NCBI GenBank assembly: GCA_035542575.1 | Contig: DATKLE010000057.1 | Coordinates: 6,562-70,561 of the forward strand | Length of the DNA stretch: 64,000 nucleotides | Direction of reading: 5' to 3' | From: JAIQET01 sp035542575 | GTDB lineage: Bacteria > Acidobacteriota > Terriglobia > Terriglobales > Acidobacteriaceae | Shown: piece after piece, positions 11,489-20,737 of the stretch | How the letters are laid out: each line of letters begins with the position of its first letter | Numbering within the stretch: the stretch's first letter is position 1 | Made by a program: the position numbers and the translations under genes | The notes under the pieces: model-generated | What the model saw: only the letters and a program-made list of their open reading frames with translations | The model's database searches: none | What the model was told of the DNA's origin: nothing

Positions 11489-12307
11489 CTAGAGAATGAT
11501 TTCCATCCCCTCGGCCGCTGCCCGCACCTTGGGGTAGTAGTTGCGCGCTTCCTTCACCACGTTATCAATGCAAGCATCGTCGTGATCGGGGTCGTGGTGG
11601 AAGAGAACCAGTTCCTTCGCGCCGCTCTCCATCACGATGTTGACGGCCTCCCGCCAGTGGCTGTGTCCCCAGCCGCGCTTGCGGGCAATGTATTCCTCCG
11701 GCAGGTACTGCGAGTCGTAGATCAGCACGTCGGCGCCCGCCGCCAGGCGGCGCACATTCTTGTCGAACTCGGTGTCGCCGGGTTCGTTGTCGGTGGCGTA
11801 CACCAGTGTTCCGTTCTTGCTTTCGATGCGAAACCCCATACAGCCCTGCGGATGGTTCAGCCAGGTGCCTTGTATCGTTACCTCATCGAGCGGCATGCGC
11901 CCCTCCTCAAAATCGTAAAAGGCGCGTTGCGCTTTCATCTCGGTCATGTCCACCGGGAAGTAGGGAGAGGTCATCTGCTCTTCCATCACCCGCTTCAGGC
12001 TGCGGGTGCGGCTGGAGGAGTGAAACAGAAAACGGTTCTCAGGTTTGTCATAGAGCGGACCAAAGAACGGAATACCCTGGATGTGGTCCCAATGGAAATG
12101 GGAGACGAAGACGTGGGCGCAAATGTTCCGCCCGTTGAATTCGGAGCGCAACTGCTGTCCCAGAGCGCGGAAACCGGTCCCACAGTCGAAGATGTACAGG
12201 CTGTCGCCCATACGTACTTCAACACAGGAGGTATTGCCTCCATAGCGCAGGTTTTCCGGGTGAGGAGTCGGGGTCGACCCCCGCACCCCCCAAAACTTTA
12301 CTCGCAT
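11489..12307 (-). CDS. MBL-fold metallo-hydrolase
   Basis: The 272-residue protein is a metallo-beta-lactamase-fold hydrolase. The N-terminus MRVKFWGVRGSTPTP and the zinc motif HFHWDH (residues 70-75) are characteristic of a phosphodiesterase-like branch with a GVRGS opening. Further metal ligands are likely the His in NHPQGCMGFRIE, the Asp in YATDNEPGDTEF and the HH in VLFHHDPDHDD. It is cytoplasmic. The start at 12307 has a GAGGG ribosome site. The gene converges on the permease gene with only 9 bp between them. Substrate is unknown; cyclic nucleotide or phosphonate diesters are possible relatives. Confidence 0.85.
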   Translation of the reverse strand: MRVKFWGVRGSTPTPHPENLRYGGNTSCVEVRMGDSLYIFDCGTGFRALGQQLRSEFNGRNICAHVFVSHFHWDHIQGIPFFGPLYDKPENRFLFHSSSRTRSLKRVMEEQMTSPYFPVDMTEMKAQRAFYDFEEGRMPLDEVTIQGTWLNHPQGCMGFRIESKNGTLVYATDNEPGDTEFDKNVRRLAAGADVLIYDSQYLPEEYIARKRGWGHSHWREAVNIVMESGAKELVLFHHDPDHDDACIDNVVKEARNYYPKVRAAAEGMEIIL

Positions 12308-12520
12308 ACGCCCTCAGTGCGATAAATCGTTATCTTCCAACGCATTGAAGGATACGTCAATTGTTTTGCTGGTTACGGGAGGAGTGGCCCTACTGCAGCT
12401 TCGCGAAGCATGCCGGCTGGGCCTAACGCCCCGGCTGGGGCAGAGCGGCAGCGCCATGCCGTTTCCCGGGCTCCCCTATAATGAACCCGCTGCGCCCCGG
12501 CAACCCACTCAGGCGTCCAC

Positions 12521-14008
12521 ATGCCCCTGCCCGATTACAGCGAATTCGCCCGCCTCGCCCGGCAAGCCACCCTGGTGCCCGTGGTCAAGTCGGTTACCGC
12601 CGACCTGCTGACGCCGGTCTCTGCCTTTCTGGCCATTGCCGCGAATGAGCCCCACGCCTTCCTGCTGGAATCGGTGGAGCGCGGCGAGCAGATCGGCCGC
12701 TACACCTTCCTCGGCGCCCGTCCTTATATGCGAGTTCAGGCGCGGGGCCAAGAGATAACTGTGCATCGAGGAAGAAGCCGCGAGCAGCGAGGTGGGAGTG
12801 TCTTCCAGATCGTGAGGGAACTCCTCCGCCAACATCGGCCAGCCAGCGTGCCCGGACTGCCTCCATTCACTGCCGGCGCGGTGGGTTATTTTGCCTACGA
12901 CATGGTTCGCCAACTGGAGAACATTGGCGAACACAGCAAGGATGATCTCTCGCTGCCCGATGGCGAACTGATGTTCTTCGATCGCTTATTGGCCTTTGAC
13001 CATCTACGCCATCAGATTCACATCATTGCCAGCGCGGATGTCGCGCGCGAAACTCCACGCCGGGCCTACGACCGGGCTCTGGCTGACATTCAAGCCGTCG
13101 AGAGAAAACTAGCGCGAGGCCTATCTGGCGGACTCTACGCGAAAGCCAGGGCCCGGCACAGGGCCAGCTTGAAGGTCCGCGCGACGACCTCGCGCCGGGA
13201 TTTCCTGCATTCGGTCGAGCGGGCCAAAGAGTACATCCGCGCCGGAGACATCTTCCAGGTGGTGCTCTCGCAGCGCCTTGACTTTACTCCGGAGGTCGCG
13301 CCCTTTGACGTGTACCGCGCCCTGCGCGTGGTCAATCCCTCACCGTACATGTATTTTCTGCGCATGGGCGACACCCACGTGCTGGGCTCGTCGCCGGAGA
13401 TGCTGGTGCGCGTGACCGGGCGAAAGCTGGAATACCGGCCCATCGCCGGCACCCATCCCCGCGGGCGGGATGACGCTGAAGATCAGCGCCTGGAAAAAGA
13501 GATGCTGGCTGACGAGAAAGAACGCGCCGAGCACGTCATGCTGGTGGACTTGGGCCGCAATGATCTGGGCCGCGTCAGTGAATACGGATCGGTGAAAGTC
13601 CGCGACCTGATGTACGTGGAGCGCTACTCCCACGTCATGCACATTGTTTCCGCGCTGGAAGGGAAGTTGCGGCCGGACCTGGACGCGCTCGATGCCTTGG
13701 CCGCTTGCTTCCCCGCCGGCACCCTGAGCGGCGCGCCCAAAGTGCGCGCCATGCAGATCATCGAAGAGTTAGAGCCGGTGCGGCGCGGCGTCTATGGCGG
13801 CTCGGTGCTCTACGCCGACTCTGCGGGAAATCTCGATTCCTGCATCGCCATTCGCACCTTGCTGATGCGGGGCAAGCAGGCGTACTTGCAAGCGGGAGCG
13901 GGAATTGTGGCGGATTCCGATCCGGCGCGCGAGTACGAGGAGTGTATGAACAAAGCGCAGGCGCTGCTGAGAGCGGTCGAGGCGGCGAGAACAGCAATCC
14001 CTGGGTAG
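12521..14008 (+). CDS. trpE: Anthranilate synthase component I
   Basis: TrpE converts chorismate to anthranilate using ammonia delivered by TrpG. The 495-residue length is normal. The N-terminal regulatory half shows HAFLLESVERGEQIGRYTFL. The C-terminal chorismate-binding half has GTHPRGRDDAEDQRLEKEML, LVDLGRNDLGRV, FPAGTLSGAPKVRAM and QAGAGIVADSDP. A TATAAT (12477-12482) lies about 38 nt before the ATG. No other trp gene follows; the next gene is a kinase, and the matching glutaminase trpG is on the opposite strand beyond it. A p-aminobenzoate synthase (PabB) role cannot be excluded but the whole sequence reads as TrpE. Confidence 0.93.
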   Translation: MPLPDYSEFARLARQATLVPVVKSVTADLLTPVSAFLAIAANEPHAFLLESVERGEQIGRYTFLGARPYMRVQARGQEITVHRGRSREQRGGSVFQIVRELLRQHRPASVPGLPPFTAGAVGYFAYDMVRQLENIGEHSKDDLSLPDGELMFFDRLLAFDHLRHQIHIIASADVARETPRRAYDRALADIQAVERKLARGLSGGLYAKARARHRASLKVRATTSRRDFLHSVERAKEYIRAGDIFQVVLSQRLDFTPEVAPFDVYRALRVVNPSPYMYFLRMGDTHVLGSSPEMLVRVTGRKLEYRPIAGTHPRGRDDAEDQRLEKEMLADEKERAEHVMLVDLGRNDLGRVSEYGSVKVRDLMYVERYSHVMHIVSALEGKLRPDLDALDALAACFPAGTLSGAPKVRAMQIIEELEPVRRGVYGGSVLYADSAGNLDSCIAIRTLLMRGKQAYLQAGAGIVADSDPAREYEECMNKAQALLRAVEAARTAIPG

Positions 14009-14094
14009 GACCATTCCCCGCGGCGGCGCAGGGGAATTTCGCGACGAGAACTCTGGGGTTATAATCGCGTCTCGTTATCGCTGCTGGTATCTCG

Positions 14095-16773
14095 TTGTTA
14101 AGCACAGGCGCAAAACTTGGGCCTTACGAAATCCTCGCACCGCTGGGCGCGGGTGGCATGGGAGAGGTATATCGGGCCCGCGATCCCCGGCTCCAGCGTG
14201 AAGTTGCCATCAAAGTTCTTCCCTCAGCTTTTGCCAGCGATCGCGACCGCCTGAAGCGGTTTGAGCAGGAAGCGCGGGCCGCTGGTTCCCTGAATCATCC
14301 TAACCTGCTGGCTGTCTTCGACATTGGCACACAAGATGGCTCACCCTACCTGGTCACAGAGCTTCTGGAGGGGGCAACCCTCCGTGAGTGTCTGCGGGGC
14401 GGAGCGCTCGCTTTGCGGAAAGCGCTGGATTATGCCGCGCAAGTGGCCGACGGCCTGGCGGCTGCGCACGAGCGAGGTATCGTCCACCGCGACCTGAAAC
14501 CAGAAAACATTTTCGTGTGCCGCGATGGCCGGGTGAAGATTCTTGACTTCGGACTAGCCAAGCTGACCAGCAGCGAGTCCTCTCCCGCCGATTTTTCCGA
14601 AACCCATTCCCTTCTGACTGGGCAAGGGAGCGTGCTGGGCACGCCGGGATACATGGCGCCGGAGCAGGTGCGCGGACAAGCCGCCGATGCGCGGGCGGAC
14701 ATCTTCAGCTTCGGTGCAGTTCTGTACGAGATGTTGACTGGCGAGCGCGCTTTCAAGGGCGAGACGACCGCCGATGTGGCCAGTGCCATTCTGCGGGCAG
14801 ATCCGAATCCGCAAGCGCTCAGCAGCCACCAAGTGCCTCCCGCGCTGGAGCGCATTGTCCACCACTGCCTGGAGAAGTCGCCGGAGGCGCGGTTCCACTC
14901 GGCTCGCGACCTTGCCTTCCATTTACGAGGAGTCTCAGTCACGTCGGAAACGGCGGTGAGCATGGGCAAACGGCGTACACCCTGGTCTTGGGTCTGGGCG
15001 GTCCCTGCGATTTTGCTGGTGGCGGTGCTGGCGGCGACCTGGCAGCGGTGGAGCGTAACTCCTGGCGGTCCGGCGGACCACACGGTGGACTTCCGCCGCC
15101 TCACCGACTTTGACGGGCTGGAGGAAGATCCCGCCATCTCGCCGGACGGCAAGGCAGTGGCTTTCAGCGCAGACGTAACTGGATCCCGTCAGATCTGGGT
15201 GCGGCTGCTCACCGGAGGGCCACCGCTCCAGATCACGCATGATCCAGGAGACCATGTGGAGCCGCGCTGGTCGCAGGATTCGTCGTCGCTGTACTACTAC
15301 GTTCCCGCAATGCAGGGGCAAGATCAGGGAACATTGTGGGAAGTGGCTGCGCTGGGGGGCGCGCCACGCCGTATCACCAGCAGCCTGAGCGCCGCCGATG
15401 TCAGCCACCAAGGCAACAAGCTAGCTTTCTTCCGCCTCAATGAGAAGCGCACAGAACTGGTGGTCTCGGAAAGCGATGGCACCAATGCCCAGGTCCTCAG
15501 CGAGCTTGACGTTGGCTTCGGCTGTGAGCACCCGCGCTGGTCACCCGACGACCGGACGATTGCGTATCAGCATGCCAGTGGCTTCTGGAACATGGATCTC
15601 TTCTCCGTCAGTGCAAGCGGCGGCACGCCCCGGCGCATTACTCACATTGCAGAACTGATGAACGGTTTTACATGGCTGCCGGACAGCGCCGGCCTGGTCG
15701 TCTCCAGTTCTCTGGGAACCACACTCCTCTACCTTCCCACCATGCACCTGTGGAGGGTTCCCCGTGAGGGGGGCGAGCCGCATCGCATTACTTATGGCGA
15801 CGTCAGCTACGAGATGCCGGATATCGGCAAAGATGGCAGACTTTATGTCAGCGCCCGGCACATGCGCTTCGACATTCGGAAGTTCCCAGTGGACGGCGCC
15901 CCTGCCGCCAATGTGTCCCACGCACTGCGCATCACCCGGCAGACTGCGCAGGTGCTTACACCCAGCCTGAGTCCGGATGACCGGGAAATGGCGTACCTTT
16001 CCGACAGCGGAGGCCAAGGGAATGTGTGGGTGATGAACCTGGCCACGGGAGAAACCCGGCAAATCACCGCCGAGAAAGCCGGTATCACGGTGGGGATTCC
16101 TTTGTGGTCCCCCGACGGTACAAGCATCATTTTTGCAGCGTCGCGGGTCGCGGAGAGTCGGTTCGACGTTGACTACTGGACGGTCAACCCTGATGGCAGT
16201 AACCAACGAGATATTTTACCGCACGGATCCTGGGCCAGTTGGTCCCCCGACGGCCGCTGGATTTACTACTCCTATACATCGCTTGCAGAATCCGGGACGG
16301 AGACCTATCAGATCTCCAAGATGTCGGTGGCCGGCGGGCCAGCGACCGTGGTCCGGCAGGAAGAAGCCACGGGAGTGGCGCTTTCGCCGGACAGTTCGAC
16401 GATGTACTTCGTGAAGCCTTTGCGCGGCGACAATGGCACGCAGAACTACTTGATCTGTGCGGCCCATCCTGAGGGTGGTCCTGAACGCACGCTGGCATCG
16501 TTCCCAGGGACCCGAGTTCCCGTGTGGCAGGGATTGCATCCCTCGGTGTCCCCAGACGGCCGATGGCTGGCACTGCCCCTGAATGACAACTCAGGAACAA
16601 ACATCTGGTTGGTATCCACGGCGGACGGCAGGATGCGCCAGGTGACAGATTTTGGCGATATCCGCACGTACATTGCCCGCCGTGTGACCTGGACCTCCGA
16701 TGGACACTACCTGTTCGCCGCGGTGGGGCAAGGCGATGCTGACATCGTGCAACTTGGCGGGCTGCTGCGCTGA
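14095..16773 (+). CDS. Membrane Ser/Thr protein kinase with TolB/WD40-like propeller
   Basis: The 892-residue protein has an N-terminal PknB-type kinase domain (about 10-275): glycine loop LGAGGMGEVY, Lys40 in VAIKVL, catalytic HRDLKPEN (131-138), DFG (151-153) and GTPGYMAPEQ. A single transmembrane helix (about 297-315, WVWAVPAILLVAVLAATW) separates it from a C-terminal extracytoplasmic beta-propeller with repeated SPDG motifs (PAISPDGKAVAFSAD, SLSPDDREMAYLSD, HPSVSPDGRWLALPL). The propeller presumably senses a ligand or protein. The TTG start at 14095 gives the conserved N-terminus; a TATAAT at 14060-14065 precedes it. This architecture is highly expanded in Acidobacteriota. Targets are unknown. 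Confidence 0.92.
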   Translation: MLSTGAKLGPYEILAPLGAGGMGEVYRARDPRLQREVAIKVLPSAFASDRDRLKRFEQEARAAGSLNHPNLLAVFDIGTQDGSPYLVTELLEGATLRECLRGGALALRKALDYAAQVADGLAAAHERGIVHRDLKPENIFVCRDGRVKILDFGLAKLTSSESSPADFSETHSLLTGQGSVLGTPGYMAPEQVRGQAADARADIFSFGAVLYEMLTGERAFKGETTADVASAILRADPNPQALSSHQVPPALERIVHHCLEKSPEARFHSARDLAFHLRGVSVTSETAVSMGKRRTPWSWVWAVPAILLVAVLAATWQRWSVTPGGPADHTVDFRRLTDFDGLEEDPAISPDGKAVAFSADVTGSRQIWVRLLTGGPPLQITHDPGDHVEPRWSQDSSSLYYYVPAMQGQDQGTLWEVAALGGAPRRITSSLSAADVSHQGNKLAFFRLNEKRTELVVSESDGTNAQVLSELDVGFGCEHPRWSPDDRTIAYQHASGFWNMDLFSVSASGGTPRRITHIAELMNGFTWLPDSAGLVVSSSLGTTLLYLPTMHLWRVPREGGEPHRITYGDVSYEMPDIGKDGRLYVSARHMRFDIRKFPVDGAPAANVSHALRITRQTAQVLTPSLSPDDREMAYLSDSGGQGNVWVMNLATGETRQITAEKAGITVGIPLWSPDGTSIIFAASRVAESRFDVDYWTVNPDGSNQRDILPHGSWASWSPDGRWIYYSYTSLAESGTETYQISKMSVAGGPATVVRQEEATGVALSPDSSTMYFVKPLRGDNGTQNYLICAAHPEGGPERTLASFPGTRVPVWQGLHPSVSPDGRWLALPLNDNSGTNIWLVSTADGRMRQVTDFGDIRTYIARRVTWTSDGHYLFAAVGQGDADIVQLGGLLR

Positions 16774-16830
16774 ATTGGGGAACAAATCGGTTCCAGCACA
16801 GCGGGTCCGGGGCAACTGAAGAACCGGGGC

Positions 16831-17406
16831 TCAGAGCCTGAGGAAATTTTCGATCAGCCTCTTTCCATGGTCTGTCAGCACGCTCTCGGGATGAAATTGC
16901 ACACCTTCGACGGGAAACTTCGCGTGCCGCAACCCCATGACTACCCGCGCCCCGTCATGTTCAGTCGCAAAGGCGCTCACTTCCAGATCAGAAGGCAGGC
17001 CGTTCTCTTGCACAATCAGGGAGTGATAGCGCGTGGCGGTCATGGGGGAGGGAATTCCCTGGAAGATCGTCTGCCCATCGTGCTGCACTCTGCTGGTCTT
17101 GCCGTGCATGAGGTTCGCCGCCCGCACCACCTTGCCACCGAAGGCCTCGCCGATGGCCTGATGTCCCAAGCAGACCCCCAGCACCGGGACCTTGCCTGCG
17201 AAATGGCGGATCAGTTCGATGCTGATTCCCGCCTCGCGCGGCGTGCACGGGCCCGGCGACACCACGATCCGCTCGGGACGCATGGCTTCGACCTCGTCCA
17301 CGGTTACACGGTCGTTGCGGCGGACCACCACCTCCGCTCCCAGTTCGCCCAGATACTGGACCAGGTTGTAAGTGAAAGAGTCGTAGTTATCGAGGACGAA
17401 AACCAT
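16831..17406 (-). CDS. trpG: Anthranilate synthase glutaminase component (TrpG/PabA)
   Basis: The 191-residue class I glutamine amidotransferase supplies ammonia to TrpE (and possibly PabB). The opening MVFVLDNYDSFTYNLVQYLG is diagnostic. The catalytic triad is visible: Cys79 in GVCLGHQAIGEAFGG, and His172/Glu174 in VEGVQFHPESV. SPGPCTP (50-56) forms the oxyanion region. The gene is convergent with the kinase gene and separated from trpE by that gene, so the two subunits are not co-transcribed. As no pabB is seen, dual use for tryptophan and folate is possible. It is cytoplasmic. Confidence 0.95.
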   Translation of the reverse strand: MVFVLDNYDSFTYNLVQYLGELGAEVVVRRNDRVTVDEVEAMRPERIVVSPGPCTPREAGISIELIRHFAGKVPVLGVCLGHQAIGEAFGGKVVRAANLMHGKTSRVQHDGQTIFQGIPSPMTATRYHSLIVQENGLPSDLEVSAFATEHDGARVVMGLRHAKFPVEGVQFHPESVLTDHGKRLIENFLRL

Positions 17407-17528
17407 AACCGCGCGCTTCTGGCTTAGCTTACATCACCGCCTGGCGGTCCCGAATGGGGACAGAGGTCAAACTACGGCTTGACACTGTGCACGCAAAACC
17501 TCATGCTTACCACTTCATTGGAGGGGCC

Positions 17529-17858
17529 ATGGCCGAGTCCCAGCAGGAGAAGCGGACCACCCGCCGGTTTGCCCTGCGGTTGCCGGTTTCCGTCAGCTAC
17601 GAGGCGGACGGGGCGCAGGAGAAATCCGCCCAGACGCGAGACGTGAGCGCGCGCGGCATCTGCTTCTACGTGGACTCGGCGATCGCCGCGGGATCAGCCA
17701 TTGAGTTCACCCTGACCCTCCCGCCCGAAATTACCTTGACCGAGAGCATTCGGGTGCGCTGCAAGGGCAAGGTGGTGCGAGTGGATGGCGGCGCGGCGGA
17801 CGGCAAGGTAGCTGTGGCCGCGGTGATCGACGAATACGAGTTCCTCTCTGAATCCTGA
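17529..17858 (+). CDS. PilZ-domain protein
   Basis: The 109-residue protein is a single PilZ domain, the common cyclic-di-GMP receptor fold. The start at 17529 has a GGAGGGG ribosome site and gives MAESQQEKRTTRRFALRLPV; the upstream extension to 17454 is rejected. The two c-di-GMP signature parts are present: RRFALR (RxxxR-like, about 12-17) and DVSARGI (D-x-S-x-x-G). A TTGACA at 17479-17484 may be part of its promoter. It may bind c-di-GMP and control motility, exopolysaccharide or a neighbouring envelope process. The next genes encode AMIN-domain and TonB-like envelope proteins on the same strand, but with gaps that do not prove an operon. Confidence 0.88.
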   Translation: MAESQQEKRTTRRFALRLPVSVSYEADGAQEKSAQTRDVSARGICFYVDSAIAAGSAIEFTLTLPPEITLTESIRVRCKGKVVRVDGGAADGKVAVAAVIDEYEFLSES

Positions 17859-17968
17859 GCCGGTCTGGCCGGGGGCCGGCAACGGTCCAAATTGTCATCC
17901 TAGCGCCACTTCTATCCGGCCCTCGGCGGTGGTATCGTTGCCAATTATATTGTCCAGGTAGGAAGTCT

Positions 17969-19384
17969 TTGCCCCGTATTGGTCCCCAACTGTTGGTGAT
18001 CTCCCTGTTGACGGGAATCTTTCTCCTGGGCCTGGCCGAAGCCCAGTCCCCTGCCAACATCGAGCGCGTGAGAGTGCTGCTGAACCAAACGCCTCCCGCG
18101 TTGGAGATCACCTGCAGCCATCCGGTCGTCCCCACGATCAAGAAGCTGGACGGGCCACCGCGCTTGGTGATTGATTTGCCCAACGCCATCATGTCGGTGC
18201 CTCGGAAGCGCATCGAGGTGCACAACGACCAGATCAGCGCGGTCCGGTTGAATCAGTATCAGAAGGCGCCGCCGGTGGTGCGCATCGTACTGGACCTGCT
18301 CAAGCCGAGCGACTACAGTTCGGATTTCGCCGGGAACCGCTTGACCGTCCGCTTGAGCCCTGCGGGTGTGAGTGTGGCCAGAAGGCCGGTGGAGCCACCT
18401 ACCGTGCCCTCCTTTACCCGGGGTGTGCAGCCCGCAGTGATCCCTGTCAGCCCGGGGAATTCTGGCGCGGTGATCCTGGCCGGCAGTCGTCTGGCCAGCG
18501 GTTCCACGGTGACCGCGGGTAGCGACACAACCGTTCTCCGCCTTGGCCGGGGTGGGGAGGTGCGCGTGTGTCCAGGAACCACCGTATCGGTCACGTCGTC
18601 AGAAAACGGGCGCGATCTCATGCTGGGGATGAGCACCGGCGCCCTGGAAGCGCATTATCGGCTGGATGCTTCCGCCGACTCGGTGCTGACGCCGGATTTC
18701 CGCATTCTACTGGCGGGCCCGGGTGAGTTCGACTACGCCATCAGCGCCGATGCGCGCGGCAACACCTGCGTGCGGGCCCTGGGCGGCAATACGGCCTCGG
18801 TTATTGTGTCGGAACTGATGGGTGATGGTACCTACCAGGTCAAGCCTACGGATCAGATCATGTTTCACTCCGGACGGCTGAGTGCGGTGGACAAGGCGGT
18901 AACCGGCAGTTGCGGCTGTCCGGAGGCGCCCGTGCCGGTGATGCGCGCCTCGGCGCCGCCACCACCTGTGGTCTCGGATGCGAACCTGCCCCACTCTATG
19001 CGCCTGGCTCCGCCGCAGGCAGAAGTGAACCCCATCCCACCCCCGGTATCAACCTCCGGCCTGCGAAGTGGCACGTCGCCCGGCCAGGTGACGGTGTCTG
19101 TCGCTGGTCCGGAGACTGCTGCCCTGCCCGCCTCCAAGCCCAACGATGTTCACGTGCAGGTGGAGGCACCGTTCGTCTTCCGCGCCAGCGATCCGTCGCC
19201 CGCACCGCCAGCGCCGATTGAGGCGGCACAACGCTTGTCGCTTACCTATTCCCTGGCGCCCTTGCCGGTGCAGACGACGGTATTGCCTCCCCCGCCGGCC
19301 CCGTCCCGGCAGGCCTTCGCCAAGTCTTCCCACCGCGGATTTTTCGGGAAGATCAAAGGCTTCTTCGCCGCCATCTTTCGCTAG
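17969..19384 (+). CDS. Exported AMIN-domain protein with FecR-like middle region
   Basis: The 471-residue protein starts at a TTG (17969) with AGGTAGGAAG just upstream and has a signal peptide (LLVISLLTGIFLLGLAEAQS). Residues about 30-130 form an AMIN domain (ERVRVLLNQTPPALEITCSH ... RLVIDLPNA ... VVRIVLDLLKPSDY), the module that targets PilQ secretins and AmiC amidases to the envelope. The middle (about 150-310) resembles a FecR-type beta domain (GSRLASGSTVTAGSDTTVLR, VRVCPGTTVSV). The C-terminal third is proline-rich and ends in a basic, hydrophobic tail (GFFGKIKGFFAAIFR). No catalytic domain is evident. A peptidoglycan-associated envelope role is inferred. Confidence 0.82.
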   Translation: MPRIGPQLLVISLLTGIFLLGLAEAQSPANIERVRVLLNQTPPALEITCSHPVVPTIKKLDGPPRLVIDLPNAIMSVPRKRIEVHNDQISAVRLNQYQKAPPVVRIVLDLLKPSDYSSDFAGNRLTVRLSPAGVSVARRPVEPPTVPSFTRGVQPAVIPVSPGNSGAVILAGSRLASGSTVTAGSDTTVLRLGRGGEVRVCPGTTVSVTSSENGRDLMLGMSTGALEAHYRLDASADSVLTPDFRILLAGPGEFDYAISADARGNTCVRALGGNTASVIVSELMGDGTYQVKPTDQIMFHSGRLSAVDKAVTGSCGCPEAPVPVMRASAPPPPVVSDANLPHSMRLAPPQAEVNPIPPPVSTSGLRSGTSPGQVTVSVAGPETAALPASKPNDVHVQVEAPFVFRASDPSPAPPAPIEAAQRLSLTYSLAPLPVQTTVLPPPPAPSRQAFAKSSHRGFFGKIKGFFAAIFR

Positions 19385-19474
19385 AGACTGCCTTTCAGAT
19401 TGCCAATCGATTGCGGGTGATGGGCATCACAGGCAACCCTGCCGGCCGGGACTATACTTAAAGCGGGAAATACT

Positions 19475-20362
19475 ATGTCGGTTGCGCAGCGGGCGCCGGT
19501 TGCACAGCGGCCTCCTGTGGCCGTGCAGAGCCCTGTTTTACCTACCCTGTTCGGCGAGGGCTATGGAGTTTACAGGGCCCGCCCAAGCGCATTTGTCTTT
19601 TCCTACATCGTTAACGTTCTGGTCGCCGCTTTGCTGGTCTGGTCGGGGCATTGGGCGGTCGAGCATCACGAGCAGATCAAGCGGCAAGTGATGGGGCTGG
19701 TCACTGACGTTTCTCCGTATGTCCTGCCGCCGTCGGCCAGTGAGTCGGGGGGCGGGGGCGGAGGCGGGGATCGCGACAAGCTGCAGGCGTCCCGGGGATC
19801 GCCGCCCAGGTTCGCTCGCGAACAGATCACGCCACCCGCGGTGGTGGTGCGCAATGACAACCCGAAACTGGCATTTGAGCCGACGGTAGTGGGGCCGCCC
19901 GAGATCAAGTTGCCGCAGTTCGGCGTGGTTGGGGATCCGCTGTCCAACGTGCTCGGGCCGCCCTCCAACGGCACTGGTTCCGGCGGAGGCATCGGCAGTG
20001 GCAGCGGCGGCGGTGTCGGTTCGGGACGCGGCCCCGGCGTCGGCCCCGGAGAAGGCGGCGGGATCGGCGGTGGCCTCTATCGCGTGGGTGGAGGCGTGAG
20101 TGCGCCCCGCACACTCTATGCGCCCGAGCCTGAGTATTCCGAAGAGGCCCGCAAAGCCAAGTATCAGGGCACCCTCGTGTTGTGGATGATCGTAGGGGCG
20201 GATGGGCGTCCGCGGGATATAAGGGTCGCGCGCTCCCTCGGCATGGGGCTGGATGAGAAGGCTCTGGAAGCAGTCCGCACTTGGCGCTTCGAGCCGGCCC
20301 GCAAAGACGGCAAGCCGGTCGCTGTTCAGATCAACGTGGAAGTGATCTTCCGGCTGTACTGA
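19475..20362 (+). CDS. TonB-family energy-transducing protein
   Basis: The 295-residue protein has one N-terminal transmembrane helix (about 44-62, FSYIVNVLVAALLVWSGHW), a long periplasmic linker and a C-terminal TonB domain (about 205-295). The domain shows the typical LYAPEPEYSEEARKAKYQGT, LVLWMIVGADGRPRDIRVAR and LDEKALEAVRTWRFEPA. The linker is glycine-rich (poly-Gly near residue 92 and a GSG-type tract at about 168-207) instead of the proline-rich spacer of E. coli TonB. A TATACT at 19453-19458 sits 16 nt before the ATG. No exbB/exbD or TonB-dependent receptor is nearby, so its partner is unknown. Confidence 0.9.
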   Translation: MSVAQRAPVAQRPPVAVQSPVLPTLFGEGYGVYRARPSAFVFSYIVNVLVAALLVWSGHWAVEHHEQIKRQVMGLVTDVSPYVLPPSASESGGGGGGGDRDKLQASRGSPPRFAREQITPPAVVVRNDNPKLAFEPTVVGPPEIKLPQFGVVGDPLSNVLGPPSNGTGSGGGIGSGSGGGVGSGRGPGVGPGEGGGIGGGLYRVGGGVSAPRTLYAPEPEYSEEARKAKYQGTLVLWMIVGADGRPRDIRVARSLGMGLDEKALEAVRTWRFEPARKDGKPVAVQINVEVIFRLY

Positions 20363-20363
20363 G

Positions 20364-20438
20364 GAGTGGCGAGTAGCGTGCAGTGAGTAGCGAGCCGTCT
20401 TGGCCGTTGCTCACTACCCAGTGCTCGCTGCTTACTCC
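20364..20438. repeat. Palindromic word repeat between convergent genes
   Basis: GAGTAGCG/GTGAGTAGCGAG words (20364-20396) are mirrored by CTCACTACC and GCTCGCTGCTTACTC (20410-20436), for example AGCGAGC (20389-20395) against GCTCGCT (20423-20429). It begins just after the tonB-like stop (20360-20362) and includes the ytxH stop codon (20432-20434). Confidence 0.65.
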
Positions 20439-20737
20439 CGTCGCAGCGCTCGTCCCAACGGCGCCACTTTCTCCCGTGCGGCTCCGCGCACTTCTTCCGC
20501 CAGCTCCGCACCCCGATGGAGGACGTCTTCGGCACGCTCTTTGGCTTCGTCCTTCCACTCATCCAGCGTGTCCAGGGCACCCTCGTACTTGCGCCGCAGA
20601 TCCCTGCGCAACTGCTTACCGCTTTTGGGAGCCAGCAACAACGCCACCAGTGCTCCGGCGCCCATGCCGATCAGCAGGAAGGTGACTGCGATCCCCACAT
20701 TGCTCTTGTCCGAAGGCTCATATCTTCCAAAACGCAT
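20432..20737 (-). CDS. YtxH-like small membrane protein
   Basis: The 101-residue protein has one N-terminal transmembrane helix (about 14-36, NVGIAVTFLLIGMGAGALVALL) followed at once by LLAPKSGKQLRRDLRRKYEG, the LLAPxSGxxLR signature of the YtxH family. The remainder is an amphipathic, charged helix. Family members are associated with general stress but have no defined biochemical role. A GGAAAGGA ribosome site precedes the ATG. The gene is convergent with the TonB-like gene and its stop codon lies inside a palindromic repeat. Confidence 0.88.
   Translation of the reverse strand: MRFGRYEPSDKSNVGIAVTFLLIGMGAGALVALLLAPKSGKQLRRDLRRKYEGALDTLDEWKDEAKERAEDVLHRGAELAEEVRGAAREKVAPLGRALRRE

Noticed and set aside
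12345..12611. Small frame upstream of trpE
   Set aside because: It has no ribosome site or recognisable protein features, and it overlaps the trpE promoter region and start.
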